DNA from: JAWXBR01 sp034440235
GTDB taxonomy: Bacteria; Bacteroidota; Ignavibacteria; Kapaibacteriales; Kapaibacteriaceae
Assembly: GCA_034440235.1 (NCBI GenBank)
Contig: JAWXBR010000025.1
Coordinates: 1 to 64,000 of the forward strand
DNA: 64,000 bases
Direction: 5' to 3'
A program made the position numbers and the translations under genes. Positions 19,092 to 27,108 of this stretch are shown here, piece after piece. The stretch's first letter is position 1. Each line of letters starts with the position of its first letter. The notes under the pieces are model-generated. The model searched no databases. It was given only the letters and a program-made list of their open reading frames with translations, and had not been told where the DNA came from.

Positions 19092-19399
19092 AACGAAATC
19101 TATTCAAAGAACTTAAGGAAGGCTTCGACGCACTCGCAGGAGAGCACGAAGGAAAGCTCACGTTACGTACACATGTTATCGATGCAAAAACTGTTCCCGT
19201 AGTGGGTCCCTCTGAGCTTATCTCACTACGCGAACGCCTTAACATTTCGAGGGCTGTTTTTGCATCGTATCTGCGTACGAACATTCGAACCGTTGAGAAT
19301 TGGGAGCAGGGCCGTGCGAGTCCAAACGCTCAAGCAACCTTACTTATTCGTCTCGTTCAGAAGTATCCCGACATGTGGCAGAGGCTGCAGGGAATCTGA
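19088..19399 (+). CDS. HigA/NadS-type antitoxin, XRE-family helix-turn-helix
   Basis: A 103-residue protein. The C-terminal half carries a helix-turn-helix (LISLRERLNISRAVFASYLRTNIRTVENWEQGRASP, about residues 45-80) typical of HigA/NadS antitoxins, ending in a short dimer helix. It should neutralise the upstream RelE-like toxin and bind the palindrome at 18728-18744. Its ATG overlaps the toxin TGA by four bases, so translation is coupled. Confidence 0.85.
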   Translation: MKRNLFKELKEGFDALAGEHEGKLTLRTHVIDAKTVPVVGPSELISLRERLNISRAVFASYLRTNIRTVENWEQGRASPNAQATLLIRLVQKYPDMWQRLQGI

Positions 19400-19408
19400 C
19401 CCAAAACG

Positions 19409-19439
19409 AAAAAACCCCACACATCATAGACGTGTAGGG
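19409..19439 (-). terminator. terminator of tRNA-Asn
   Basis: On the minus strand CCCTACAC and GTGTGGGG pair (19432-19439 with 19415-19422, one G-T) and are followed by TTTTTT. It sits 9 bp beyond the tRNA 3' end. Confidence 0.8.
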
Positions 19440-19447
19440 CATTTGTG

Positions 19448-19521
19448 CTCCGCAGCAGGGATTTGAACCCCGGACCCTCTGATTAACAGTCAGATGCTCT
19501 AACCAGCTGAGCTACTGCGGA
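19448..19521 (-). tRNA. tRNA-Asn (anticodon GTT)
   Basis: A 74-base cloverleaf: acceptor TCCGCAG/CTGCGGA, D-arm GCTC-AGCTGGTTA-GAGC, anticodon arm TCTGA-CTGTTAA-TCAGA with GTT at the centre, and T-loop TTCAAAT. The discriminator base is G. CCA is not encoded. It is divergent from recO and convergent with the antitoxin gene. Confidence 0.95.
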
Positions 19522-19560
19522 ATGAGCCACGAAAATACGACTAAGGCGGTATTTTCCCCA

Positions 19561-20274
19561 ATGATTGTGACGACAGATGCAATTGTGCTGCATTCGAGGC
19601 GGTTTGGCGACACTAGCCGAATCGTGGTGGTGTATGCCGAGTTGCTCGGAAAGATCTCTGTGGTGGCCAAGGGTGTGAGGAAGCCGACGAGCCCCTTGGG
19701 CAGCGCGCTGGAGCCCCTTTCCCATTCGCGGATAACGGTGTATCACAACAAGAATCGAGAGCTGCATGTGGTGTCGGCGGCCGAGCAGCTGGTGCGCCGG
19801 CATAGGTTGCTGACGTCGTACGAGCACATGAGCGCGGCGATGCTGGTAACCGAGTGTGTGATGCGCACGCAGGCCGATAACCAGCCCGACGCAAATGTTT
19901 TTGAAATGCTGAGTAAGGGGCTCGCGGCTCTCGAAGCCGCGAAAGGCGCCGATGGTGCGTATGGCGAGGCTGTGGGTGTGCGGCTGATGCTGGCGGAACT
20001 TATGGGCTTCGGACTCCCCTATGCCGAAGCAAGTGTCGAGGGTGCACCCGTGAGTGTGAGTCCGGAGGACGGAATTCCACGCAACGGCAACGCCCCTGGC
20101 ATTCGGATGTCGGGCGGGGCGTATGCGATGATACATGCGCACGGACTTCGTCTTGAACATCGCATTGTGGCTACCGAGGCTTTGCGTGCAGAAATCGAGA
20201 GTTTTATTACGCTGTACTTTTCACATCATCTCGATAGACGCATTGTCTCTAGATCGTTCGACGTGCTTAGATGA
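19561..20274 (+). CDS. recO: DNA repair protein RecO
   Basis: Mediator of RecF-pathway recombination that loads RecA on SSB-coated DNA. I took the ATG at 19561 (237 residues) because MIVTTDAIVLHSRRFGDTSRIVVVYAELLGKISVVAKGVRK begins exactly as the family does. An upstream ATG at 19522 adds 13 residues. The OB-fold is followed by a helical domain (YEHMSAAMLVTECVMRTQAD.QPDANVFEML). The cysteine zinc site of some RecO proteins is absent, as it is in E. coli RecO. Contains three AAGGGGCT-type octamers. Confidence 0.9.
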   Translation: MIVTTDAIVLHSRRFGDTSRIVVVYAELLGKISVVAKGVRKPTSPLGSALEPLSHSRITVYHNKNRELHVVSAAEQLVRRHRLLTSYEHMSAAMLVTECVMRTQADNQPDANVFEMLSKGLAALEAAKGADGAYGEAVGVRLMLAELMGFGLPYAEASVEGAPVSVSPEDGIPRNGNAPGIRMSGGAYAMIHAHGLRLEHRIVATEALRAEIESFITLYFSHHLDRRIVSRSFDVLR

Positions 20275-20351
20275 AGGTGGAACAATCGTTCTGCTAAGAA
20301 GAAGGTGCCTTAACCATACTGTCGTTTGTTGTGCTGCGTTAACTTGCGCCT

Positions 20352-21653
20352 ATGCTCGGTAATATTTCGCTGACATTGTTTTTTGTGTTCCTGAACGGCT
20401 TCTTCGTTGCCGCTGAGTTTGCTATTGTAAAAGTGCGCGCTTCGCAGATTGAACTGAAGGCACGCCAAGGCAACATGTTTGCAGGCGTTGCGAAACACTT
20501 ACTCGACCACCTCGATGCATATCTGTCGGCGTCGCAGTTGGGAATTACGCTCGCGTCGCTCGGACTCGGCTGGATTGGTGAGAGTGTGGTTTCGGTGATT
20601 ATTTCGGACCTCATAAGCCTCGTTGGCATTTCTCTCGCTCCCGATATACTACATAAGGTTAGCTTCTGGATCGCGTTTGCAACCATTACGGTGTTGCATA
20701 TCGTGCTCGGCGAAATGGCGCCCAAGTCGTTTGCCATCCGTCGTCCTGAAGCCGTTACACTTGCCGTTGCATTGCCCATGCGCGGCTTCTACATTGTGTT
20801 CAAGCCAATTATTATGGCGCTGAATAACATGGCCAATGCTATTCTGCGCATGATGGGTGTAGAGCCTGCTCCAGAACATGAAGTGCACTCGCCCGAAGAG
20901 ATACGATACCTGATTAAGGAGAGCTCGGATAAAGGCGCCCTTGAGTTGAGCGAACGAGAGCTGATTGAGAACGTGTTTGAGTTTACGGAGACGACGGCTG
21001 GACAGATCATGATTCCGCGGTCGAATATTGTCGGACTCGATGTGTCGCACACAATGGACGAACTGCTAGACCGAGTGATGGAAGAAGGATACTCGCGCCT
21101 TCCCGTGTTTAACCAGACTGTAGACGACATCGTGGGCATTGTGTATGCGAAAGACTTGCTGACGCTGATGCATCACAAAGACCTGATTATTCTTCAGGAC
21201 ATTTTACGTCCGGCGTACTTCGTTTCAGAGGACGTAAAACTCAAGAAACTTCTTCGCGAAATGCAGCACCGCAAGGTGCTTTTGGCAATTGTGCTGGATG
21301 AGTTTGGTGGAACTGCCGGACTTATCACGCTTGAGAACGTTATCGAAGAGCTGGTCGGAAGTATTCAGGACGAATACGATGACGACCGTCCGCAAGTCGT
21401 TCGCAAAACACGCAATCAGTTTGAATTGCCTGCCGCAATGCGCATAGACGAGGCAAACGAGACGCTCCCATATCCGTTGCCTGAGAGCGATGACTACGAG
21501 ACACTAGGTGGGCTCATCAATTCGGTAGCAGGAAGAATTCCTGCAAAGGGCGACGTCGTAGATCTGCAGAACTATCGCTGCACGATTCTAGAAAGCTCGC
21601 CGCGTCGCGTAGAACGTGTTGTACTACGCGTGCATTCAAGCGATAACGATTGA
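20352..21653 (+). CDS. CNNM/CorC-family transporter (DUF21-CBS-CBS-CorC_HlyC)
   Basis: A 433-residue inner-membrane protein. The N-terminal DUF21 domain has about four membrane segments (LFFVFLNGFFVAAEFAIVKVR; SASQLGITLASLGLGWIGE is its signature). Two CBS domains follow (MIPRSNIVGLDVSHTMDELLDRVMEEGYSRLPVFN and the ILRPAYFVSEDVKLKKLLREMQ region), with the DEFGGTAGLITLENVIEELVGSIQDEYD motif. The protein ends in a CorC_HlyC cap. The family is linked to Mg2+/Co2+ efflux; the name hemolysin is historical. It lies 77 bp after recO, possibly in the same transcript. Confidence 0.93.
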   Translation: MLGNISLTLFFVFLNGFFVAAEFAIVKVRASQIELKARQGNMFAGVAKHLLDHLDAYLSASQLGITLASLGLGWIGESVVSVIISDLISLVGISLAPDILHKVSFWIAFATITVLHIVLGEMAPKSFAIRRPEAVTLAVALPMRGFYIVFKPIIMALNNMANAILRMMGVEPAPEHEVHSPEEIRYLIKESSDKGALELSERELIENVFEFTETTAGQIMIPRSNIVGLDVSHTMDELLDRVMEEGYSRLPVFNQTVDDIVGIVYAKDLLTLMHHKDLIILQDILRPAYFVSEDVKLKKLLREMQHRKVLLAIVLDEFGGTAGLITLENVIEELVGSIQDEYDDDRPQVVRKTRNQFELPAAMRIDEANETLPYPLPESDDYETLGGLINSVAGRIPAKGDVVDLQNYRCTILESSPRRVERVVLRVHSSDND

Positions 21654-21719
21654 TATTTTCGACGCATTTGTTTTCTCAGTTAATAACATTTCTATAGTAG
21701 CTTACAATAGCATTATTGA

Positions 21720-23846
21720 CTACTTGCAACCACTTTCACACAACACGATCCGAGCGCCTGGGTCGGGGATGAGTCCACGGACCATTTCTTTTTCGGAGAG
21801 CGGCACTGATATGCGGATTTCGACGGACCGTCGTTGACTGTTGTCGATGTTGTCTTGCGAAACAGCACGGCCGATTGCGCGCACCTTTAACAGCCCCTTA
21901 GCCTTGAGCTCTTTGTACTCGGGCACACTTGCTTCCCATGTTTTGTCGAGCATTTCTGCGGCGTAGAAGGCTCGGAGCTGACTTAGCAAGTAGTTGCCGC
22001 CAGCTTTCGATGCAGAGAATTTTACAGAGCCATCGCCCGGGATGGTGGTGCCATTGATGTACGGACTGTCCTTGGTTTCGAGCTCGACGAAATGATCAGC
22101 AAGGTTAATATCGGGTCCGGTGTAGGTGCACTTTGTGTCGAGCGGACGCGGATCGGTCCAACCCGTTATTTCTACCGTTACAGGTTTGCCCTTCGCCACT
22201 TCGCGCAACACGCACGGAATGCGCAGTGCCGATGTCATGCTTTCTGCAATGCGGTCGATTGCTTTGTCGACTTCGGTTGCATACGTCGGACCCTTTGAGC
22301 GTGCTTCGCCAACGTCTATGCAAGCCGAGCCCGGACGTCTCGATGCAATGGCCTTCGGCGCTTCGAACTTCATTGCGTACGTGAACAGTTCATTCTTCTC
22401 GCATTCAAGCACTGGCTCTTCGAACTTTACTGCAAGACATTGCTCGGTTTCGAATATCGATGTGCACGTTAAGTACTGCTGATATTTTTCTGTGGTCGGA
22501 CACCAATAGCCCGTGACAAAGAAGCGAACATTCTTTACGGGAAATTCCTGCACACACTCGGGGATGTGCCACACCGCAGTGTCGTAGATAACAAGTCGGT
22601 GCTGCAGCGTGTTGCCGCAATGTGCATCGAACACAAGTGTGTCTGTAGCAGCAAGCAGGCGCCTGTCGTTTACCTCTGCAGTGATGCGCACACTGCGCTG
22701 ACGTGTGTCGTTGTAGATGCCTGACGTTAGCGCTTCGTCGAACACAAGGCGCGCAACACCTTCTTTGTTTGTTGTGAGCGTTGTATTAAAGACGTGACTC
22801 TGACCCTTGATGGTAAGGGGCTTCAGAGCCCAAGGAGAAGTCTCGTCCTCTGTCATGCGCGTCGATTCGTTGAACGAACGCCCACGCAGAATTGTCGTAA
22901 CCTCTACAGTGTCGGGCTTAACGTTCAGCTTGTAGCTGTATAAGTCATAGCTGTTCGACGCTTTTGCTGGTTGTCTGCTGCGCATCGTTTCGTCGTCGAC
23001 GGCACGATCTGAACAGAACACAAACCAAGAGCCCCCTGCCGAAAAACTTGGATGTCCTTCGCGCGAGCCCTCCATGTTAATGCCAGGAATTGCAAGAGCA
23101 TACGGCTCGCCTGTAGTGTTGCCTGTCGAAGCATCGATGTCGGCGACCCAGATGTCGTAGTCACCTGCAAGAGTTTTGTCGGTTGCGTAATACAGCTTTC
23201 CGTCCGGACCTATACATGGCGTCTGCTCGCTGCGGTTGTCGCTACAGATACTCAAGAGGCGAGGCTCAGACCAACGCCCAGCCACTCGCTCAGAAACAAA
23301 TATGTCGGACGTCGACGTGTTCGCCGCTCTTCTGTCCGATGCGAAATACAAGTAACGTCCATCTGCCGAAAGCGCTGGCGTATCGTCCCATGCCGTCGAC
23401 GACAGTTCGTTCATGCGTCGAACCGACCATACATTATTAGCAAACGTGCATTCGTAAAGATCGTTACCATAGGAACGTCCGTTCACCATGCGGTTCGACA
23501 CAAACACGCCGTAGTTCGGGTCGCAACGCGAGAACGCTACGCAACCGTCTAACGACACATCAGCATCAGATGTCGCAAATACCGGGTCGAACGTGCCTTG
23601 AAGCAAGTCGCCATCGGTATCACGCACGTACTTGATAAGCTTGCGCGATCGATCGTCCTTGAGTCCGGCATTTGTTGTAACCCACACCTCGAGTGTATTC
23701 CCAACGCAGCGGAACGACGCAGCATACTCTTGCGCGCCGGTGTTCAGCTTTGCAAGCGGCACAACTTGTGCGAACACTTGTGTGTACGTAAATGCAAGTA
23801 TGCATGCACATGCAAGCGCGCACATCAATTGTTTGGTCTGCATCAT
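21720..23846 (-). CDS. exported PD40 beta-propeller / OmpA-like protein (PorE-like)
   Basis: 708 residues from the ATG at 23846, with a signal peptide (MMQTKQLMCALACACILAFTYTQVFAQ). The first half holds PD40/TolB-type propeller blades (LSADGRYLYFASDR, CIGPDGKLYYATDK, YDIWVADID, FSAGGSWFVFCSDR). A middle region may be a carboxypeptidase-regulatory-like fold. The C-terminus is OmpA-like (VTVEITGWTDPR ... LSQLRAFYAAEML ... AIGRAVSQDN...NSQRRSVEIRIS). The PD40 plus OmpA order recalls T9SS component PorE, but no TPR is seen, so this is only a resemblance. It is the last gene of a minus-strand cluster, 20 bp after the lipoprotein gene. Confidence 0.8.
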   Translation of the reverse strand: MMQTKQLMCALACACILAFTYTQVFAQVVPLAKLNTGAQEYAASFRCVGNTLEVWVTTNAGLKDDRSRKLIKYVRDTDGDLLQGTFDPVFATSDADVSLDGCVAFSRCDPNYGVFVSNRMVNGRSYGNDLYECTFANNVWSVRRMNELSSTAWDDTPALSADGRYLYFASDRRAANTSTSDIFVSERVAGRWSEPRLLSICSDNRSEQTPCIGPDGKLYYATDKTLAGDYDIWVADIDASTGNTTGEPYALAIPGINMEGSREGHPSFSAGGSWFVFCSDRAVDDETMRSRQPAKASNSYDLYSYKLNVKPDTVEVTTILRGRSFNESTRMTEDETSPWALKPLTIKGQSHVFNTTLTTNKEGVARLVFDEALTSGIYNDTRQRSVRITAEVNDRRLLAATDTLVFDAHCGNTLQHRLVIYDTAVWHIPECVQEFPVKNVRFFVTGYWCPTTEKYQQYLTCTSIFETEQCLAVKFEEPVLECEKNELFTYAMKFEAPKAIASRRPGSACIDVGEARSKGPTYATEVDKAIDRIAESMTSALRIPCVLREVAKGKPVTVEITGWTDPRPLDTKCTYTGPDINLADHFVELETKDSPYINGTTIPGDGSVKFSASKAGGNYLLSQLRAFYAAEMLDKTWEASVPEYKELKAKGLLKVRAIGRAVSQDNIDNSQRRSVEIRISVPLSEKEMVRGLIPDPGARIVLCESGCK

Positions 23847-23866
23847 AGCGTTCACTGCGAGTCCGA

Positions 23867-25999
23867 TCAATTGAATGGATAACAAACGACTGCTTCGACC
23901 TGTGGCAATGCCTGTGTGCTTGTGTTCGCCCAGTCGAGTTTTTGAATCCACATAATGCCGTAGTATGAGCCACGCTGAAAGATGAGGATGTCACCCGTAT
24001 TGATGTTTGCAGTACAAGAGAAGGCGGGCAACGGACCGCATCCATACTGTTGGAACAGATCGCAGATGTCTTGAGGAAGGAAGAGCACACCTGTTGCGAC
24101 CTTGGCGTATTGCACCCAACATCCACCGGTCGGGCCGGGTCCGGAGCTAAGCGTCGCGCTATTCACTGTGCCGCCAGGAGATATACCTGACACCGTTAGG
24201 CTTTGTACAAAGACTGCCACTGAGTCTAAGGTTGTTCGCTTGTTATCGGTTATTACAACACGGTTGTCTGCAAGAATGTCAATCACTGTACGCCAGCGTG
24301 ACCCTGCAACATCTGTCGTGTCGTACTTGAAGGCAACAAACGGTTGTTTGTTCGCACATTCTTGCTCTGTCGAGGCGCGTCCCACTAGATCGATACCGGT
24401 TATTGAGCACCCTACAATGTCGAGTCGCGTGTTCTGCACGTATTGCGGTTGTGTACACCTGCCACCCGGGTACACATCGGCTTGCGTTGGTTTGAAACGC
24501 AAATTCATGGTCCTGCGTTCGCCACCTTTTAAGACAATAGAGCCCGGACTAACTGTGAACTGACTGTTGTTCGATGTCAGGTCGACCGTTAGTTCGCATT
24601 CACCGTCGTTTCGGATGACTAGTGTCTTTGTTGCGAGCGAGTCTACAATACCAAGACAGTTACGCAGGGTGTCGATGCGGAAATTTGCACCGACGCGACG
24701 GAAAATCGTCGACGCAGCACTATCAATTACGCAGATCGGCAAACCACCCTGTCCTCGATAGTAAACTATTAGAGGATCGGCGCATGGCACAATGCCAGTT
24801 GGCGTGTTGCGGCTGACGCGGAAGTAGAAGCGTTGTAGGTATGGACGTCTTGCAAGGGGCTCGAAGCGAATGGAGATGTCGCTAAGAACACCCGACGGTG
24901 GAATCGAAACCGACGTGCCACCCGAATTGCCTAGGCCAGTTAGACGTACTTCTGCAAAAGGCTCGGTAAGACTGTCTGTGTCCAATTCATAAATAAGGTC
25001 GCAATCCTGATTCGGATTCGAGATGTTCAACGCAAACGTCGAGTCCTTCCGATCTCCTACACACACAGTATCGGGTGTGCGCGGCACTGTGTCTCTGCGA
25101 ATCGGAGGACAGTCGCATGGCGTTGTTGGAATTACTCGGTACCGAAGATTGAAGCCACAGTTCCAGCATGGCGTACCGTTTGTGTTTTCGACGACGAGGT
25201 TTACGTTGTACGAGTCGTCGATCTGACGTGCAGTTGTTGCCGGACCTCCGATGAATCGGATTTTGAACCGCGTATTTGCAGGAACGTTGGCTGGCATTGC
25301 CACAACGACATTATTTACGAGTACTTCAAAGCGAATCTCGGTCGGCAGTGCGGGTGTGAACGTCAGACTGCGCACGACAACTGCGTTCGCAGGGACAACA
25401 AAATCTCCCTGCTCTGCTGTGTCAAGGGTCGTTAGAGGGGGCTCGATAAATAGGTCAATGTCGGAACAGGCTGGTGCTGAACCGCACGAGACTGACACTT
25501 CTTTGCGAAGCTCAAAGCGCAACACAGTTGTATCACATACAACCGCTGTGTCTACAAGAAAATCTCCGAACTGCTGGCGTCCAGCGAAGTCGGGGTTGCC
25601 TGCCGGTGCCGTGACTTTAAACAGTACTTGTGTGCCTTCTTTTGCAATGGGCACAGGAATTACAAACGTGACTTGTCCGTTCGCTGATGTGAACTGATTA
25701 CGCGCCGCCTCTGTCGTAAACGACGAAAGCATGACAGCCTCTGCAGTGCCTCGTTGCACAAAGGTCCATTGCACGCGAGCATTCGCCACACCACGTCCGC
25801 CCTGGTCGGTCACAAATGCTTCGACTGGAAAGCCATCACCAATGACAATGTCATCGGGTTGCGTTGGTGTCTGACACGACAGCACAAGCAATGCAAGTAC
25901 GACAATAGCTAGCGCCGACCGCACTTGACCTAGAGTAGACCGACAAAGGGCGCTTGTCGATTGCAATTGTGTTTTAACCGCACGTAGTTGTGTTACCAT
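23867..25999 (-). CDS. large outer-membrane lipoprotein with HYDIN/choice-of-anchor domain
   Basis: A 710-residue protein. A hydrophobic stretch ends in the lipobox ALLVLSC (Cys near residue 42), so it is probably lipidated. An N-terminal Ig-like (Big-type) domain reads VEAFVTDQGGRGVANARVQWTFV. Cysteine-rich segments and a HYDIN-like domain follow (TLVIRNDGECELTVDLTSNNSQFTVSPGSIVLKGGERRTMNLRFKP). It has no catalytic motif. It overlaps the upstream barrel gene by seven bases (ATGGTAA), which indicates coupling. It may hold the neighbouring PD40/OmpA protein at the outer membrane; that is inference. Confidence 0.75.
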   Translation of the reverse strand: MVTQLRAVKTQLQSTSALCRSTLGQVRSALAIVVLALLVLSCQTPTQPDDIVIGDGFPVEAFVTDQGGRGVANARVQWTFVQRGTAEAVMLSSFTTEAARNQFTSANGQVTFVIPVPIAKEGTQVLFKVTAPAGNPDFAGRQQFGDFLVDTAVVCDTTVLRFELRKEVSVSCGSAPACSDIDLFIEPPLTTLDTAEQGDFVVPANAVVVRSLTFTPALPTEIRFEVLVNNVVVAMPANVPANTRFKIRFIGGPATTARQIDDSYNVNLVVENTNGTPCWNCGFNLRYRVIPTTPCDCPPIRRDTVPRTPDTVCVGDRKDSTFALNISNPNQDCDLIYELDTDSLTEPFAEVRLTGLGNSGGTSVSIPPSGVLSDISIRFEPLARRPYLQRFYFRVSRNTPTGIVPCADPLIVYYRGQGGLPICVIDSAASTIFRRVGANFRIDTLRNCLGIVDSLATKTLVIRNDGECELTVDLTSNNSQFTVSPGSIVLKGGERRTMNLRFKPTQADVYPGGRCTQPQYVQNTRLDIVGCSITGIDLVGRASTEQECANKQPFVAFKYDTTDVAGSRWRTVIDILADNRVVITDNKRTTLDSVAVFVQSLTVSGISPGGTVNSATLSSGPGPTGGCWVQYAKVATGVLFLPQDICDLFQQYGCGPLPAFSCTANINTGDILIFQRGSYYGIMWIQKLDWANTSTQALPQVEAVVCYPFN

Positions 26000-27090
26000 G
26001 GTAAGTGCACTCCTAACTTCAGCAGAATGCTATGCACAGTGTTTGTGTTCACGACAAAGAAGTTGTCTTCTTCGCCAGTTGTGCTTGGTGGACACACCGG
26101 ACAGGGTGTGCGCAGGTTGAGACGCATAAATCGATAGCCGAGCGAGACGTTTATTAAATCGGTAATCGGAAGCCCCACTCCGCCCCCTAACAGAAACTGT
26201 GCATAGTCTTCTGAGTTGGCTGAAGGTGTTGGGCCGGCGCCGTCGAAGCCGGCGTCGAAAATCCATCCGCCTTCAGCGTAGATGTAGGGTTTGAACGAAT
26301 CGTAAACTCGTATATCTTCTTGGATGACATAGGCCGATGAATCGCGTTCACCGTAGTTGTCGCGTGATGTTAGCGAGCCTTGTGTTGCGGTGGGAACGGG
26401 ACGTCCCGTGGCGTTGAACTGACATGTGTCGGGCACATATCGCAGCGACGAGACTGTATGGCTACCACCAAAAGGTGAGTAACGTAGCTGACCCATTGCA
26501 GGAATGCGAAGGCGTCCACCTTCGGATAACACACCAACTCCGAGGGCTAGTTGCAGACGTTCTCCGAGCATTGTTCCGAATGGTGCCACCCATGCTTCGG
26601 CACCAAAGTATAAGCTGGCAAAGCCAACCTGACGGGTTGATGTGTCGGTGCCACCGTAGCCAAGCATGCCATCGATCTCGATGAAGTTCATATCCGTCGA
26701 GCGAACACCTTCTGTAGACTGATACTCCAAGAGTGGCCGAATCGGCACAGCGCAAGGTTGACCTCCGATGCCGATGCCATACACGGTTATCGATGCAACG
26801 CGCGATGCGGGTACAATCGAGTCTCTGCATGATGTGTTTGTTGTTCTAATCTTGAATCTGACAGCTTGCGTTGCAACGGTGCCTTGTCGGCCTTCGATCA
26901 TGGTTCTAACCATGCCGATGCAATTGCCAATTGTCGTACTGTCCGTTAGAACAGCAGTAAACGTTCCGTCCTGCGACACGCACGGCAGACCCCCCTTGCA
27001 AGGGGCACAGTTGCCTGAAGGACTTTGTCCGAACATCGACGTCAAAGACAGCGCACACACTGCTAAAACGTACATGACCTGTTTGGTCAC
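25993..27090 (-). CDS. outer-membrane beta-barrel protein
   Basis: 365 residues from GTG 27090, with a signal peptide (MTKQVMYVLAVCALSLTSMFGQ). The mature N-terminus has a Cys-rich stretch (CAPCKGGLPC). Alternating hydrophobic strands follow with barrel-like turns (FKPYIYAEGGWIFDAGFDGAG, FLLGGGVGLPITDLINVSLGYRFMRLNL), ending LLKLGVHLPW with a terminal aromatic. No named family is recognised. It sits between the S9 peptidases (18-bp gap) and the lipoprotein (overlap), so it is probably part of one transcript. Confidence 0.75.
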   Translation of the reverse strand: MTKQVMYVLAVCALSLTSMFGQSPSGNCAPCKGGLPCVSQDGTFTAVLTDSTTIGNCIGMVRTMIEGRQGTVATQAVRFKIRTTNTSCRDSIVPASRVASITVYGIGIGGQPCAVPIRPLLEYQSTEGVRSTDMNFIEIDGMLGYGGTDTSTRQVGFASLYFGAEAWVAPFGTMLGERLQLALGVGVLSEGGRLRIPAMGQLRYSPFGGSHTVSSLRYVPDTCQFNATGRPVPTATQGSLTSRDNYGERDSSAYVIQEDIRVYDSFKPYIYAEGGWIFDAGFDGAGPTPSANSEDYAQFLLGGGVGLPITDLINVSLGYRFMRLNLRTPCPVCPPSTTGEEDNFFVVNTNTVHSILLKLGVHLPW

Positions 27091-27108
27091 AATAACCCCA
27101 TGTATATC

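Noticed and set aside
19483..20160. Long open frame on the minus strand across the tRNA and recO
   Set aside because: It runs through tRNA-Asn and opposite a well-supported recO. Composition is His/Arg-rich with no domain.
21720..23846. Naming the PD40/OmpA protein PorE
   Set aside because: No TPR domain and no other T9SS core genes nearby; the similarity is in architecture only.
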